A stretch of 64,000 nt of DNA from assembly GCA_941918925.1 (NCBI GenBank), contig OW799233.1, positions 147,190,223 through 147,254,222 of the forward strand. The letters are read 5' to 3'. The stretch comes from Phyto melanocephala (Eukaryota; Arthropoda; Insecta; Diptera; Rhinophoridae). Positions 45,612 to 57,513 of this stretch are shown piece after piece; position 1 is the first letter of the stretch; each line of letters opens with the position of its first letter. A program made the position numbers and the translations under genes. A model generated the notes under the pieces. That model was not told where the DNA came from. It saw only the letters and a program-made list of their open reading frames with translations, and made no database searches.

Positions 45612-47157
45612 TTATACCCGCCACCAAAAAAATGGTGGGGTATATTCATTTTGTCATTCCGTTTGTAACACATCGAAATATCCATTTTAGACCCCATAAA
45701 GTATATATATTCTAAATCAGGGTTTGATTTGATGACGATCTAGTCATGTCCCTCCGTCTGTCCGTCTGTCGAAAGCACGATAGAGGTCGCACCAAAAAAG
45801 CTAGGGGGCTCAAATTTTGCCAGAATCTTTCTTATAGACAAGGTTTGTTTGGTATTAAAATGGGGTAAATCGGAATATTAGGAAGAGAGTTATAGCTCGA
45901 AAGGCAAGAGTAGGTCGAAAAAACCGTGTCCTTCGAACATCGAATAAAATGGAATTGTGTCCAAACGCATTAACGTAGACTCATGAAACTTGGAATATAT
46001 CTTTCCTGAGTAAAAACAATATTTTTCCCCGCAAATTATCTAAACCTATGCATTAGGAAAGGAGTAATCGATCAAAATGTAAGAAAATTTATACCGCACA
46101 GTGTATTTTTTAAAACTGACAAAATTAGAGGTATGGTGATAAAATTTGCTACATATATCCTTCTAATCAATGTAATTGTTGTGCTAAAAAGTTTAGGTGA
46201 CACGCCCACTTTAACGCCTACCTCCCAATAACGGTTTATCTTAAATTCATGTAGTTTCTCTATTGACAAAGTTTTTAGGAAAATAAAGGACTATATTGAA
46301 ATATCTAAGTTGTGTTTATTAGCAGAAACTTCATTGACACGCCTACTTTAACGCCCATTTTCATTGAAAGACTACATTTATACAAGCAGTTTAGTAGCAT
46401 ATCGAAGTTATAAAGGGTGGTTAAATTTTAAGGGTCGATGTTGATTTGAAATAAAACACAAATTATTTAGGAAACTAATATCATTTCTTTTTATTATGAT
46501 AATATTTGTATGGTTCAATTATGTATTTAACAAAATATCGACCAAATGGCCCCCAATCCTTGGCACCACTCCTCTATCTGATGGTCCAAATTTTCAATGA
46601 CAATGTTGATGATCAAATGTTGGGCACGATAATGGGTCCAGGTTGACAGCTATTTTGCCAGACTATCGCAAAAAACAGCGAACTAAGAAGGCATTCACAG
46701 ATTTTCTAACATTTTATACAGACCTGTTTTGCAGAAATTTAAATATTTTTTACAATTCTCCCGATTGTGGACGAATTTGAACGATTATGTTGATCAAAAG
46801 AGTTACGAAGTGCACAAAATGCATTTTATTTTGAACGCCCATTTTTATAAAAAACCTGAATAACTTTAAAGCGTTGCTCATTTGCGTATCTTTCTACGGA
46901 TCAAATTAAGTAAGTTTGAGATTGAGAAATGTCAAGTGAAGTGCAGAAAACAAATTTAAAGACTAGGTGTAGTTCAGCTCCAACATGGGCCCTTAAAATT
47001 TAACCACCCTTTACAAAGAAAGTGGTACATATGTTGTTATAAAGAGATTATTCCATAGCGATTAACAAAATAATAAATATTGTGCTTTAAATGTACTCAA
47101 AATTGGTGGTGGGTATAAAAGATTCGGCACAGCCGAATATAGTGCTCTTACTTGTTT
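45612..47157 (+). mobile_element. INE-1/DINE-1-like family B, split by a mariner derivative
   Basis: Starts TATACCCGCCACC...GGTGGGGTATATTC, a clear stem-loop, followed by the CATTCCGTTTGTAACACATC, CCCCATAAAGTATATATA and GTCCGTCTGTCGAAAGCACG blocks. It resumes after the insertion (46413-47011) at CAAAGAAAGTGGTACAT and ends GGTGGTGGGTATAAAAGATT, CGGCACAGCCGAATATAGTG and CTCTTACTTG. The 5' GGTGG and 3' GGTGGTGGGTATA are related. Confidence 0.85.
46413..47011 (-). mobile_element. mariner derivative, 599 bp, perfect ends
   Basis: Both ends read AAGGGTGGTTAAATTTTAAG inward without mismatch. TA flanks it at 46411-46412 and 47012-47013. The interior contains blocks that on the minus strand encode parts of a mariner-like protein: the region near 46520-46660 is the inverted counterpart of 47365-47500 (ATTGAACATC/CATTGAAAATTT, ATCGGATGGAGG-like). 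The catalytic centre is deleted, so it cannot move itself. Confidence 0.82.
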
Positions 47158-47159
47158 TT

Positions 47160-47550
47160 GTTTATTATGGCATTCAAATCCTAATTCATTTCGTACACTT
47201 CGTGATTCGTTTGGTCAACATAATCTTTCAATTTCGTCCATAATCGGGAGAATTGTGAAAAATATTTAAATTTCAGCAAAAACAGGTCTGTGCGAAATGT
47301 GAAAACATCTCTGAATGCCTTTTTATTTCGTTGAACGAAAACATTGCTGATTTTCGCGATAGTGTGGCAAAGCTCAACCTCGACTCATCATCGTGCCCAA
47401 CAATTGAACATCGATATTGTCATTGAAAATTTTGACCATCGGATGGAGGTGTGCCGCCGAGGTCGCAGCTGCCGATATTTTGTTTCACACATAATTGAAC
47501 CATACAATTTTTATCATAATAAAAAAATTACAATAATACATATCCTAAAT
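47160..47550 (+). pseudogene. mariner transposase fragment, inverse of 46413 family
   Basis: Shares with the minus strand of 46480-46850 long blocks such as AATCGGGAGAATTGTGAAAA, ATATTTAAATTTC(A/T)GC, AAAACAGGTCTGT and TTTTCGCGATAGT. The + frame at 47344-47480 reads AQQLNIDIVIENFDHRMEVC and ends IEPYN, resembling the C-terminus of mariner-like transposases. It lies inverted to the intact derivative with about 150 bases of INE-1-like sequence between. Terminal repeats are lost. Confidence 0.65.
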
Positions 47551-47554
47551 AAGT

Positions 47555-49435
47555 TGTGTAATTTTTATTTTTATTATTTTTATTTTCTGTAAGGGAAGGA
47601 TATCCAAGGCAGAAAAGTCAATGTGTAGTCAAAGAAAGTTTGTTCTTATATAGGGTCAGAAATTTAAATAATGTAACGAGTTTTGACAAGGCGTCTAACA
47701 TTCAAAGTTGTCAATAAGTATGGGGAAATATACCAGTCCGGCACAACATCTTGCCGGTATCAGGTTGTTAAGAGTTTTTGCACATTCTTGTCTATGTTTT
47801 AAACATGTACTGGGTAATATTTTAAAGAAAACGAGACTCTTTATACATTAATTTGTCAATGAAGCTGTTTAAAACGGAACATACCCGTTGATAATCTAAC
47901 TACGCAATCAACGTATTCTGAAAAAGAATTAATTTTACTCAAATCTGTGACAGTTTTATTAGTCCTTCGACGTATACGACGGGTAACACTTCTTTGGTAG
48001 GATTTGTTCTCATAAAATTAAAATTTTACATTAATACATATATAAGTACATACATACATACGAATTTATTTAAAATATTTTTTAAAGCGTATGAAAATAT
48101 GTACTTTTTATGCCATTTATTTATTATATTAATAAATATAACGGATAGGCAAACAAATATCTCCTTCCTAAGAGGATACCCACATTGCTTGATATAAGAA
48201 TAAAATCACACGTTAAGGCTTTCACTTACTAACCCACCATTCCAATTACTGAAACTAACTAACACTGAATAAATATATTAAAACAATAACAAAACCACCT
48301 ACTGACATTAGAAGATATTAAGTTGCTGGTCTGGTTTGAAACACGATTAAGGGAACTTCAATGAACAACTGAAAACGACAAAATGAAATATAAATTTTTC
48401 CCCTGATAACAACTACAACATGAACTTTAGCTTCGCTACCCATGTTTTAAATTTTTTTTAAAGTATTAAATGAAAAACAACAATAGCGAAAACATAAACA
48501 AGAACGAAACAACAATAAAAACGCAAAAGCAAAACAATACCCTATCCCAATAGCAACAACATGAGATATACGAGGATGTATTTAGTTAGCCGCAAATATA
48601 CCGCCAACACAATATGATACATACAGTTCTACACATTGTCATGCGCTATTCGGCAGGCAAGACGCCTAAATAAAAGTTAGTTTGGCAAAATGACAGACAT
48701 ACAGACAGTGTGTCTGTCTGTTATGTTGCGGAGGAAACTTGAAAATGAATAAAACTCCTTGCGTATGCTTTTGATTTCAGCTTTTACATTGTACATCCGT
48801 ATCCGGTTGTTGCTTATTGTTTATATTCTTTTAACCCTACTCATGAGTATGTGTGCGTGTCCACATTTGTTTATGTTTGTTCTATAAAAACTTTTAAAGT
48901 TGTTAAGTGTATCTGTTTCAAAAGTGCTGAGTAAAACTGAAAACAATTTTATTCGTTATCATCTATTTGTCTAAATTATTTCATAGGTATTAGTTATATT
49001 CTTGTCACGTAGGTAGTGTTTTCCCGGAAACAGATACATTATTTCACATTTTGTTCTATTTAGAATTAAATAAAGTAAAATTATTTTTAATATTTTCCCC
49101 ACATTCAAAAATTAATTAAATGCAAAAGGCCTTTTCACAAAGACAATAAGGACGCCAGTCGCAATTTTGAAGAACTGCTAATAATTTTTTCACTCACTGT
49201 ATTAATCTCTCTAAACGTCTTGTGTCCGGTGGAAAATGTCTATCGATTTCTGTAGTTGGTGGGATAAGTAATAAACTACTCCCTAAACTTGCCTCAATAA
49301 CTAAATTCACTAGTGACTTCACGATACTTTGACATGCAATTACTATAGTATAGCAATTTATTTACGATAGAAAATAAAGTAATAGTGGATTCTTTTTCTA
49401 AGGAACTAAACCAAAAAAAAAATTTAAATTAGATG
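47555..49435. other. intergenic, no gene recognised
   Basis: 48200-48800 has a higher CAA/AAC content and mixed composition resembling fly UTR or enhancer DNA, but nothing definable. No conserved frame. Confidence 0.3.
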
Positions 49436-49439
49436 GTCC

Positions 49440-50045
49440 GGATGGGTCTATATTAGGGAGACTTACTTAAGAACCATACTATTTTTCCAAAAGAAATTTT
49501 GGCTTAAATTTCTTAATAGTTTGGGCGCATCTACTGCACATAGTGTACTTGCGTTAGCTTCTGCCAATACCAATATTATTTGGACAGGATACGTAACTCT
49601 TCTCAAGAAAAGTGTGAAACTTTTTAATTCATCGAATAAAAATAAATTTTCAGCAGTGTAATGTTGAAGTTCACAAAAGAAACTAATCCCGACAATGGAG
49701 TATATAACATGCGTGTACATGCAACGCTTAAAAAGGCCAACTATCTGAGGAATCACAATGGGTTACATCTAAGTTGTCAATAGGTTTGTTCGACGTAAAT
49801 CCGGGTAAAGTGCGGTAAAATTCTCATTTAAAAAAAAACAAAAAATTCTCTCAGAAAACGATAAATTTACCAAAACTTGCTGGAACGCAAAAAACCACAT
49901 TTCAAGCCCGAAAAAAAACGTCCAAATTGTACAGCTGTTGTTTAGAGGTGCAGGTTGATATGCCTCCAGCCGGCTTACCGCCGTCGCCAAATTATTTTGT
50001 TCGGATGAACCGCATCAGACTATCTTGACTGATGGCGTTAAATGC
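49440..50045 (+). other. less AT-rich block of unknown origin, possibly old retrotransposon
   Basis: Composition is closer to coding DNA than the surroundings, with CCGG, GCCG and CGTCG words near 49960-49990. The + strand start reads LDGPDGSILG, faintly like the GPDG motif of non-LTR reverse transcriptases, and a later frame has MPPAGLPPSPNYFVRMNRIR. Stops break every frame. Minus-strand frames of 97 and 73 codons (49463-49756, 49769-49990) show no family I know. I cannot name it. Confidence 0.25.
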
Positions 50046-50267
50046 TTTTTACAAACTAAAAATGAGAGGCATATATTTTTATCATTCTCTTTAAAAACTT
50101 CCTAAAATTTTTACAATTAAGAAATTTATTTTTCTAATTTTTTTCGCTTTCGTACCGTATTACGAACTACTAATTAATACTCTTTTAGATGGTATAAATA
50201 CATATTTACAAAAACTTTCAATGAAATTCTAGACCTCGTGCCATCAGTGATTTATTTTATTACTTAA

Positions 50268-51408
50268 CCCTTTATCGGGCAACATGACATTTTAAGTGCA
50301 AATAGTTATTTTTCGATTTCTATTACTAAAATAAAAACACATATTTAGTCAAAAATTTTTTACTTGTGAATTTAAAAAAAACTGGTTTGTTACAGAAATG
50401 TTACATTGCCTGAAAAGTATTTAATATTTTATGATAGATGAAATGCACGGAAGCAGTTATTATTTTTGTTATAGCACAATGCAACACTACAGTTTTCGCA
50501 CAAAGTTTGTGATACGCCTTGGCAATTTGGCATTTTGCACCGTATTCTCTTTTCGGCCCATACTGGCCAATGACCAACCTGGTCTTGACGCACAGCTGGT
50601 GGTGGATCATGTTGAGCCGGTCCTTTAAATTTTTTTGCTTGTAAATCAGATTCAATTGAATTGAATTGTAGTTGTTGCTCGTTCAGAACTAGGTTTTTCT
50701 TTTTCCAAAGAATATTCTCATAACGCTTTTTTTGGTATTGCCTACTTTCTGCTGCTTGTTTTGGTAAAGCGACTGAAGTTGGAGATTCTGAATATGGAGT
50801 CACATATTCGAAAACGGAGTCATGTACGTCTACTAAATAATCAGGATCATGAGCAACGTCTTCGAAAATTGAGTCTTCTACATCTGCACAATATTCAGGA
50901 TCAGCCACACTATCATCGTCAAAATCAAGTCCATCCTCACTTTCCTCAAGAATTTTAAAATTTTTGCATTCGTCAATGACATATTTGCATCTAGGCAACA
51001 AAAAAAAGGCATATTACTGGGCAATGTGACATAAATGTTACAAACAGAAATTAACCAAATACAAGTTGAATATGGTTCGCTTTCAGTTGTATTTTATAAA
51101 AATCACTTTATTATTTACTTACGCACTTATTATTAACCAAAAAAATAATATGTATATCGCAAATCTGATTTTTGCACTAAAAACTAAACGCTTGTTATAG
51201 TTTGAAATTTTTTTCAGCAACAAAATTTTGGCACAGAAAAATATGTGATAATAATATTGTCCCGTTATATTTTACTTGTTTTTTATTGTGCACGGTTCGC
51301 ACTAGTTATGTCACAACGCCTAAAGTACTAAAATTTATGAAACACAGCAATAGACAGCAAATTTTAGGGTATGTGACATTACTGTTAAATACATGGCCAG
51401 ATAAAGGG
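50268..51408 (-). mobile_element. piggyBac-type element, 1141 bp, TTAA duplication
   Basis: TTAA flanks both sides (50264-50267 and 51409-51412). Ends read CCCTTTATC(G/T)GGC inward. Subterminal TGACATT words (ATGACATTTTAAG near 50286, TGTGACATTACT near 51371) lie at both sides. The only gene is the minus-strand frame 50429-51001. The size is under half that of an autonomous piggyBac, so the element is non-autonomous by internal deletion. A mariner remnant starts just beyond its right end. Confidence 0.9.
50429..51001 (-). CDS. piggyBac-derived protein: acidic N-terminus joined to Cys-rich domain
   Basis: Open frame of 190 codons starting MLPRCKYVIDEC. Residues 18-70 are strongly acidic with repeats of DPEY/DPDY and EDSIFED/HDSVFEY, as in the disordered N-terminus of piggyBac transposases. 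Residues 92-112 (RYENILWKKKNLVLNEQQ) fit the end of that region. Residues 123-188 fit the C-terminal part: DPPPAVRQDQVGHWPVW, then Cys155, Cys160, Cys168, Cys171, Cys176, Cys183 and His188, the zinc-binding domain that recognises the element's ends. The whole catalytic core with its DDD/D residues is missing, yet the frame is kept. It may make a DNA-binding protein able to compete with a full transposase, or simply be a young deletion. ATG choice: first in frame; upstream is the element's leader. Confidence 0.8.
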   Translation of the reverse strand: MLPRCKYVIDECKNFKILEESEDGLDFDDDSVADPEYCADVEDSIFEDVAHDPDYLVDVHDSVFEYVTPYSESPTSVALPKQAAESRQYQKKRYENILWKKKNLVLNEQQLQFNSIESDLQAKKFKGPAQHDPPPAVRQDQVGHWPVWAEKRIRCKMPNCQGVSQTLCENCSVALCYNKNNNCFRAFHLS

Positions 51409-51414
51409 TTAATG

Positions 51415-51895
51415 TGTTTTACCTACAAAGCAAGCAAGTCACTTACAGACTCCATTACATTCACGAAAATGTATCGGTTGCAGTTTACACGATAATTGCA
51501 TCATCATGGTTTAACTATTCAAAATTGAAGCCAGTAGATAAAGAACCGAACTGGATGTAGTTTCAACAGAATAACTCTACGTGAAATACAACGACAGCAT
51601 TCATAGATTTATTTAAAAAAAATATGACGATAAGGATCTCCGTTTACGCACTACGCGATTATTTTCTGTGCGGCTTCGTAAATTCAGTGGTTATGCTAAT
51701 AACGCAGCAACAATTGGCGGCTTGGAGCCTGGCATTGTATGTGTTAATCGTGATATATGGGTACATATAAGTGCTGGAAAATATGTTTCAAAATTAGACT
51801 TCCAGAACGTGCTTCGTCAAGAAGATCACCAGTAGCCAAATATTCAAATTAATAGCGAATGTTAACTTATATATTGATCTTTGAAATAAATTTTT
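51415..51895 (+). pseudogene. mariner transposase remnant, C-terminal half
   Basis: The + strand reads, with stops, WM(stop)FQQNNST (second catalytic region, Asp replaced by Asn), IDLFKKKYDDK, then LRTTRLFSV (third region, unrecognisable), FSGYANNAATIGGLEPGIVC, NRDIWVHI and KLDFQNVLRQED. These blocks follow the C-terminal part of the mariner at 19603-20187 (YADKPATIDALEASI, RDIRPAVLEK). The 3' flank with TTGATCTTTGAAATAAATTT matches that element's arm. Begins near the right end of the piggyBac element. Confidence 0.65.
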
Positions 51896-51899
51896 TTAA

Positions 51900-52550
51900 T
51901 TAACTTTTTTTTTTAAATTTCTAGCTCTATTGTGCAAAAAATACTCCATTTTCAGCATTTTATTCTTTTCACTTTTCCTCTCTTTTGACTCTGTGTTTTT
52001 TAATGCAACATGTTTGCCTTCCTACACCTGCATTCTATAACAGATTTTTTAATGAGATGTGTTTTTCAATTCCTTTCAGTTCTATTAACTTTTCATGGGC
52101 ATTGGGTAAAGCAATAATGTATCGAAATGTATTTTTTGCATATGACTTAGTCGCAGTATACATTTTTTTCGTATTTTTACTTTGCTTAATGCTATTCTTT
52201 AATCACTTTTTAAACCCAAATTTTTTTTCATCAATTAACTAGAAGTTGTTGATTTATTTTTTTTTAGTAAACTTGAGCCATAAGAGGTTTGTTGAATAAA
52301 AATTTTTTAATGCGTATAACTACTAAGAAATAATGTCATCCGATGTTTGGGCGCTTTTAAATCTCTAGCCTTATGTGTAGCAAAATCAAAAAAAAAAATT
52401 ATTAAGCCATATATTTCTGCTCGCTTTGCTTCTTATTTGCTTATGTGTTTGCATTTTATATCAGACTTTTTTATTGGGTTGAATTTTTAATACTTTTCCT
52501 TTAATAAATATTTTTTTGGATTTTTAATCCAAAATGTGTGGAATTCAGTT
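51900..52550. other. intergenic, nothing recognised
   Basis: T-rich; frame 51985-52242 has no recognisable content. Confidence 0.35.
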
Positions 52551-52558
52551 GCGCTAAA

Positions 52559-52840
52559 GGCATGTTTTTTACATCTGACTTTAAAATTTGTGAGACATAT
52601 GTTAATCTCCATGTCTGTCAAAATTGTACTTTTACGCTGACTGCTTTGCAGCAGCAGAGATTTCTGCCAACGACTGATGTCACATGTTTTTACAGAAGAA
52701 AATAGAGCGCACTCTAATTAACATTTTGTCAGATGTCGCAACACATGTTTTTTTTTACAGAAGTAATGTTTTAAAGGTAACACACGACATGTTTGTATTG
52801 GCAGTGGAGAATTTGGCAAGTCAGACGTAAAAAACATGCC
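52559..52840. mobile_element. possible 282-bp MITE
   Basis: GGCATGTTTTTTACATCTGA at the left and GGCATGTTTTTTACGTCTGA inverted at the right give a 23-bp inverted repeat with one mismatch; pairing may extend outward to GCGCTAA/GAGCTAA. The interior has ACATGTTTTTACAGAAG twice (52683 and 52742). Target duplication not clear. Confidence 0.6.
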
Positions 52841-52854
52841 GTGTATTAGCTCCT

Positions 52855-55060
52855 TAAATACAGAGTAGTGTCTTTTGTTGGTTTAAAGTAAAATTTTTGC
52901 CTACCATTTATATTTTGGTTTCTAATAAACTTAAATTTAAAAGTAGACTACCCTATGTGTGTTTGTGGTTTATTTTATTGCATTTTAAATTCATAATTTA
53001 ATGTAATATAACTACTAGCAAAAACTAATAATTTATTTAAGCAAGGAGCACAGATTGTCAATTTCAATTGTATTTATCAAATGATTATTTCTTGATACTT
53101 TAACTAAGCATAACAATGATAAGTTGAAATCATTATATGTTTTAAATACAATCATACAATTCAATCATAGTATATTACTCTGTTGCGTTTGCTCACCTAT
53201 TTTGCATCTCTCCGCTACTCTTTAGATTTAGTATTACCCATTTTAACCGATTGTAAGTTAAATGCTAATAATTTCATCACCACACAAATTAATGTAATAA
53301 TATCGAAAATCATTTTGGTCTAATCAATTTATTTGGAGTGTATGAACATAAAACGTATACACTAGATACTTTACAACCTTTGCAGTACTAGTAATACAAC
53401 AACAAAACAAACATCGTAATATTTTTGTAGTTATAATCAAACATCAGCACAAAATTGCAATTTTTATCGCAAAAACATTTCTCAACGCTTTTGTACCAGT
53501 CATATTTATACTCTCTAAGTCGTTGCTATATTACACAAAGAAAAATTATTTGTAACTATAATTATTGAATTTATAAAATTTCGTCAAAAAGTTGACTTTT
53601 AGTTAAAGGACTGTCTCGAACTTGTTCACATATATTCGCTTCTTAAAAAAAAAAAAAAACTCCAAAGAAAATAGTAATGGAAAATATTTGTAAATTTTTT
53701 ACTGTCTTCAAAAGTTTTATTTTAAAAAGCCATTGTGTCTGGTACAGTGTGGTCAGAGGGCTTATCATACTCAAGCAAATTTCAGGTCTGTTTTTAAGAC
53801 CAGAAAATACAAAACTGTAAAATCGTAAACCGATCCGCTCTCGCTATATACTACCAGCAACCTTATTATTATTTTCGAAGAATTAAGATAATTCTAATAG
53901 AGTGCAATTGGCGTTGTTTAATATTCTTGGATTTTCAGGACCTGAAAACTTGGAGTTTTGCTTACAAAAAAAAAGCCATTCAAATGAAAATAAGCTGTAT
54001 CACTTATAATCAGATTTCAAATAAAGCTGATTTTTTTTCTGATCAACTGTTGAAATTAAAATACAAAATTTAGACTTTACCGTTGAACGGCTTTCAATTC
54101 TTACATCAATTACACATTGTATTGGAATAACAGTAAATATTCTATTTAAATTCGCAATAGTAAATTATCAACCAGTTTTAGTTGAATAGAACAACTTCTG
54201 GTAAATGTTGCTAATGTTTCGTTAACACTTTGCTCTTCATGATCAATATTTTCTGCAGTGCGGCTTAAACCTTGTCTAGCAGTTCGAGACAAATCTCGAA
54301 CGGTACCATGTTGGTAGTGCCGAAAAACTAAGATGCGAATAATTGCTTCAGAGACCGAAGCACTGACTTGAAAATGTCTACATATGTTCTATGTATTAAA
54401 ATAATTGATTGCTGATTTAAATAATAAGATACTTTTATTTAGCTTCTTTGTTCAGGTGTGAGTCTCTCTTTTATTTGTTCTACAGGTTTTGTTTATAAAT
54501 TCGGAAAAAAATAATAAAAAATAATATATAAAAAATATATACAAAAACGAAAAAGTTATTAATAATAGAACTTTATAAGAAACTGTTTTATGGAAAAAAA
54601 AATGATATTTCTCTAACGGATAGACATTTTTTTACAGTGTATTACTTACTAAATATTATTAAAAAAATTGTATTTAAATAAAATGTTATATATGTAGGTG
54701 AATAATCTGGTACGAGTAAAATTGGAGATCCAAGATATTAAGATTTTTGTAGTACATTTATTTATATAATTTCCAATTTTGGTAAGTTTCACAAGCTAAA
54801 TAGATCTATTGCGTCGTAAGTGGTTCTATAGATAGTTTTGTCTCACAAGATAGCACCTACGAAGCCCTATTAAACGAACCGTTACACTGGTCTTACTGTT
54901 TTGACATTTATGATCATCATACTCTGACAAATCATTGTGGATAGATTGACGTTTGTGATTGCCTCTCTTATGATCAGTATACTCTAAGAATAATTATGAT
55001 ATATTTAAACTTGAAAACCTCAAAAAAATTATACAAATTGACTTTAAAAATCTATAATCG
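52855..55060. other. intergenic, no gene recognised
   Basis: AT-rich. TGATCATCATACTCT at 54911 and TGATCAGTATACTCT at 54973 form a loose direct repeat. Nothing else named. Confidence 0.35.
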
Positions 55061-55069
55061 ATTCCATCT

Positions 55070-55650
55070 AAATTTTTTTGCACAATTGTGTTCAGCACTG
55101 ACGTTAATTTTTGGCTTAGCAGGCTTTTTGATTAATGCAATAACCGCATATGATAAAAAAACATCAAAATATCTAAAAAAACTTCTTTAAGAGTGAATCC
55201 AGAGCTCGTGTCCTTATCACCTATCAGTGGTGATCATTGACCATCACCACTGTTTTTTTTTTTTTTTTAAATATGATATGCTATACATAAAATGCAGCGA
55301 GCGAAGCCATCGTTTTTTTTTAACCAAAACTTGGCGATAATTTAATTTATAATAATAGGCCTGTCAATTGACCTCCAAGATCATGAAATTTGATACCTAT
55401 AGATTATGTTCTGACCGACCACGTAAAGTAACTGGTTTACTATGATTAACTGACAACAATTGGTGCCTTCGAGGCCAAATGTATAAGTATTATTCTTAAC
55501 ATGAGGCTAGCAATGCTGAAAAAGGCTAATAAAATGGGAATTTCACATGCATGAAATAATTTGTAAGTGTTAATGCCATGTATTGTTCCTGTTAATAAAA
55601 ATATTTTTATTTTTTACAATTTAAATTTCTATTGCTTAATAAACACCCTG
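55070..55650 (+). pseudogene. mariner remnant, same family as 19497
   Basis: 55078-55160 matches the minus strand of 20060-20175 base by base in long stretches (CAATTGTGTTCAGC, TTTTTGGCTTA, TTAATGCAATAACCGCATATG), the first catalytic region, though frameshifted. 55360-55530 matches the third region: RPVNWPPRSC-like, then IDYVL and TIGAFEAK. The end ATTGCTTAATAAACACCCT resembles the family's terminal repeat. A 150-bp unrelated piece with a hairpin lies between the two parts. Confidence 0.72.
55226..55255. repeat. short perfect hairpin in an insert
   Basis: CAGTGGTGAT and ATCACCACTG pair exactly with eight bases between them. It sits in the piece separating two parts of the mariner remnant, followed by a T run. 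It could be the end of a small inserted element; there is not enough to classify it. Confidence 0.5.
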
Positions 55651-55654
55651 TGAA

Positions 55655-56442
55655 ATTTAATCAAAAAAACGTAACTAAGGATCAGAAAAAATAACCAATT
55701 TTCAATGAACCAGTAACAGTCTTTATGTTCATATGTATAACCATGTCGATTGGTAGTTGTATACTTGGAAACAGTTAGATATTTGTTGTTGTGCTTATGA
55801 AATATTTGTTTCTTTTTCTTACTCAAATTCATATACAAGTTGCATAAAAGTGCAGTTAGTTGAACATAATCGTAGTAAGAGTAGTTTCAGTAAAGGTTGG
55901 AATAAACTTTTTATTACATTTTCTTTTTTTTTTTTTCTTTTTTTGCTTCAATTTTATATTATTGTAGCGAAGAATTGGCTACTTTCTTTATATATATGTT
56001 GTTTGTTTTGTTAGATTAGGAGAAAACAAAAGCACATTTGTTTTAGAAAAAATTTATATTAAGTTTAGAAATAACTGTAAGAATTTTAAAATTTTTATAA
56101 AACATTTGGCAAAATAGTTTATTTAATAATTTTAATAACGCACCCAGAAAACAAAAAATCACATTCATTGCCACTAGAATAATTCAGTTTCTGCAATCGA
56201 ACTTTTCATATGTGATTAAACAATTTCTATTGCAAGAATCATAATATATTAGTGCTGACTACATATTTATATTCCGAAACGAAATTCTGTAGATATAACC
56301 CAAAAATTCTACTATCACAATTAAACTAGGCGATTGGAAACAATTGCGATACTCACAATCGATACTGTGTTCTTTGTGTGTGCAGCATTGAAACCTGACT
56401 TGCAGTTGTTTACTCTTGACTGCAGTAGCTCATATAAAAGGC
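55655..56442. other. intergenic, nothing recognised
   Basis: AT-rich; no feature seen. Confidence 0.4.
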
Positions 56443-56450
56443 GTGTTATC

Positions 56451-57505
56451 TAGGGTGATCGATTATTCGACTTTGTAAAAAAACCGGTTTTCAAATAGTT
56501 TGAAATTTGAAATTTTAAAAAAACCGGTTGCTATTTTGAAAATTGAGAAAACCCCGGTTAACCGGTTCGAATATATAAAATATAATATTTAAAGAAAAGT
56601 TTAAAAAACATTGTAAAAAAAGATTATAATTAAATTTATATCTAAATATGAAATTTTTACAGTTTATATACGTTTGGCTGCACAATAACGCAATAACTGA
56701 CATGAATGCAGTTGACTAATTTGGTTTTAATTAGTTGAATTTAAGGACAAAAGGTACACTTTACAAGTAAAATAAATAAATACAATTACATACAATTTTT
56801 GTATCTCCTTCGGTACATTTTTTAAATATTAAATAGATCTTTTAAACTAATATGCACTAACGTATTCTGTTTAAAATGATTTCTCTAATTTAAAATACAT
56901 TTTAAAGTCTAGGGGAAAAAATCTTTAAAATTTTATTTTAAAAATTCTTTCTTATACCTCTGACAGACTCACAAATGTAGGCATAAACTAGTTTGTTCGA
57001 TGGTTTAATTGAAATTTAAGTTGACGGACACTCAATGCCATTAATTAAAATATGGATCTAGAAGGAGAGACGATTGGTTTTTCTTTATTGTAATTACACT
57101 TTTTATCTAAAAGTGATCGATCATCTAAGTTTATTCTTCAATTACCTTTAACTTTAAACGTTAGGTTTATATTCTATAAAAAAAAAGAATATTTAAGCTT
57201 AATTATTTTTCTTATTTTGCATTTGTTTTTTAAACAACAAATAGATTTCTTACAATATTATAGAAGAATATTTATTAGTTTTTATTTTCTGATTTTTGGG
57301 AACTTTTCGCGTACTCAATATACTATGTTACGATTGGTTAGAAAGATATATGAAAATAAACTTAAAAATATAAAAAAACCGGCATTTTCGGATAAAAAAA
57401 CAGGTGTATTCGATATTCTAAAAATCAACATTTAGAAAAAACCTCCAGCTGAAAGAGGAAAAAACCGGTTTTTCCACCGGTTGTAAAACCGAGTCGATCA
57501 CCCTA
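56451..57505. mobile_element. hAT-type non-autonomous element, copy 2 (1055 bp)
   Basis: Ends TAGGGTGATC and GATCACCCTA with the 8-bp duplication GTGTTATC at 56443-56450 and 57506-57513. Aligns along its length with 42449-44617 minus that copy's insertion; it shows the empty site (ACAATATTATAGAAGAATAT near 57252) where the other carries the retrotransposon. About ten CCGG(T) motifs cluster in the first 130 and last 150 bases. Short frames within are chance. Confidence 0.92.
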
Positions 57506-57513
57506 GTGTTATC

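Noticed and set aside
48200..48800. Host UTR or enhancer
   Set aside because: CAA-rich composition is suggestive only; no splice sites, frame or promoter motif supports it.
50431..50958. Plus-strand open frames opposite the piggyBac frame
   Set aside because: Shadows of the minus-strand coding sequence, with no recognisable content.
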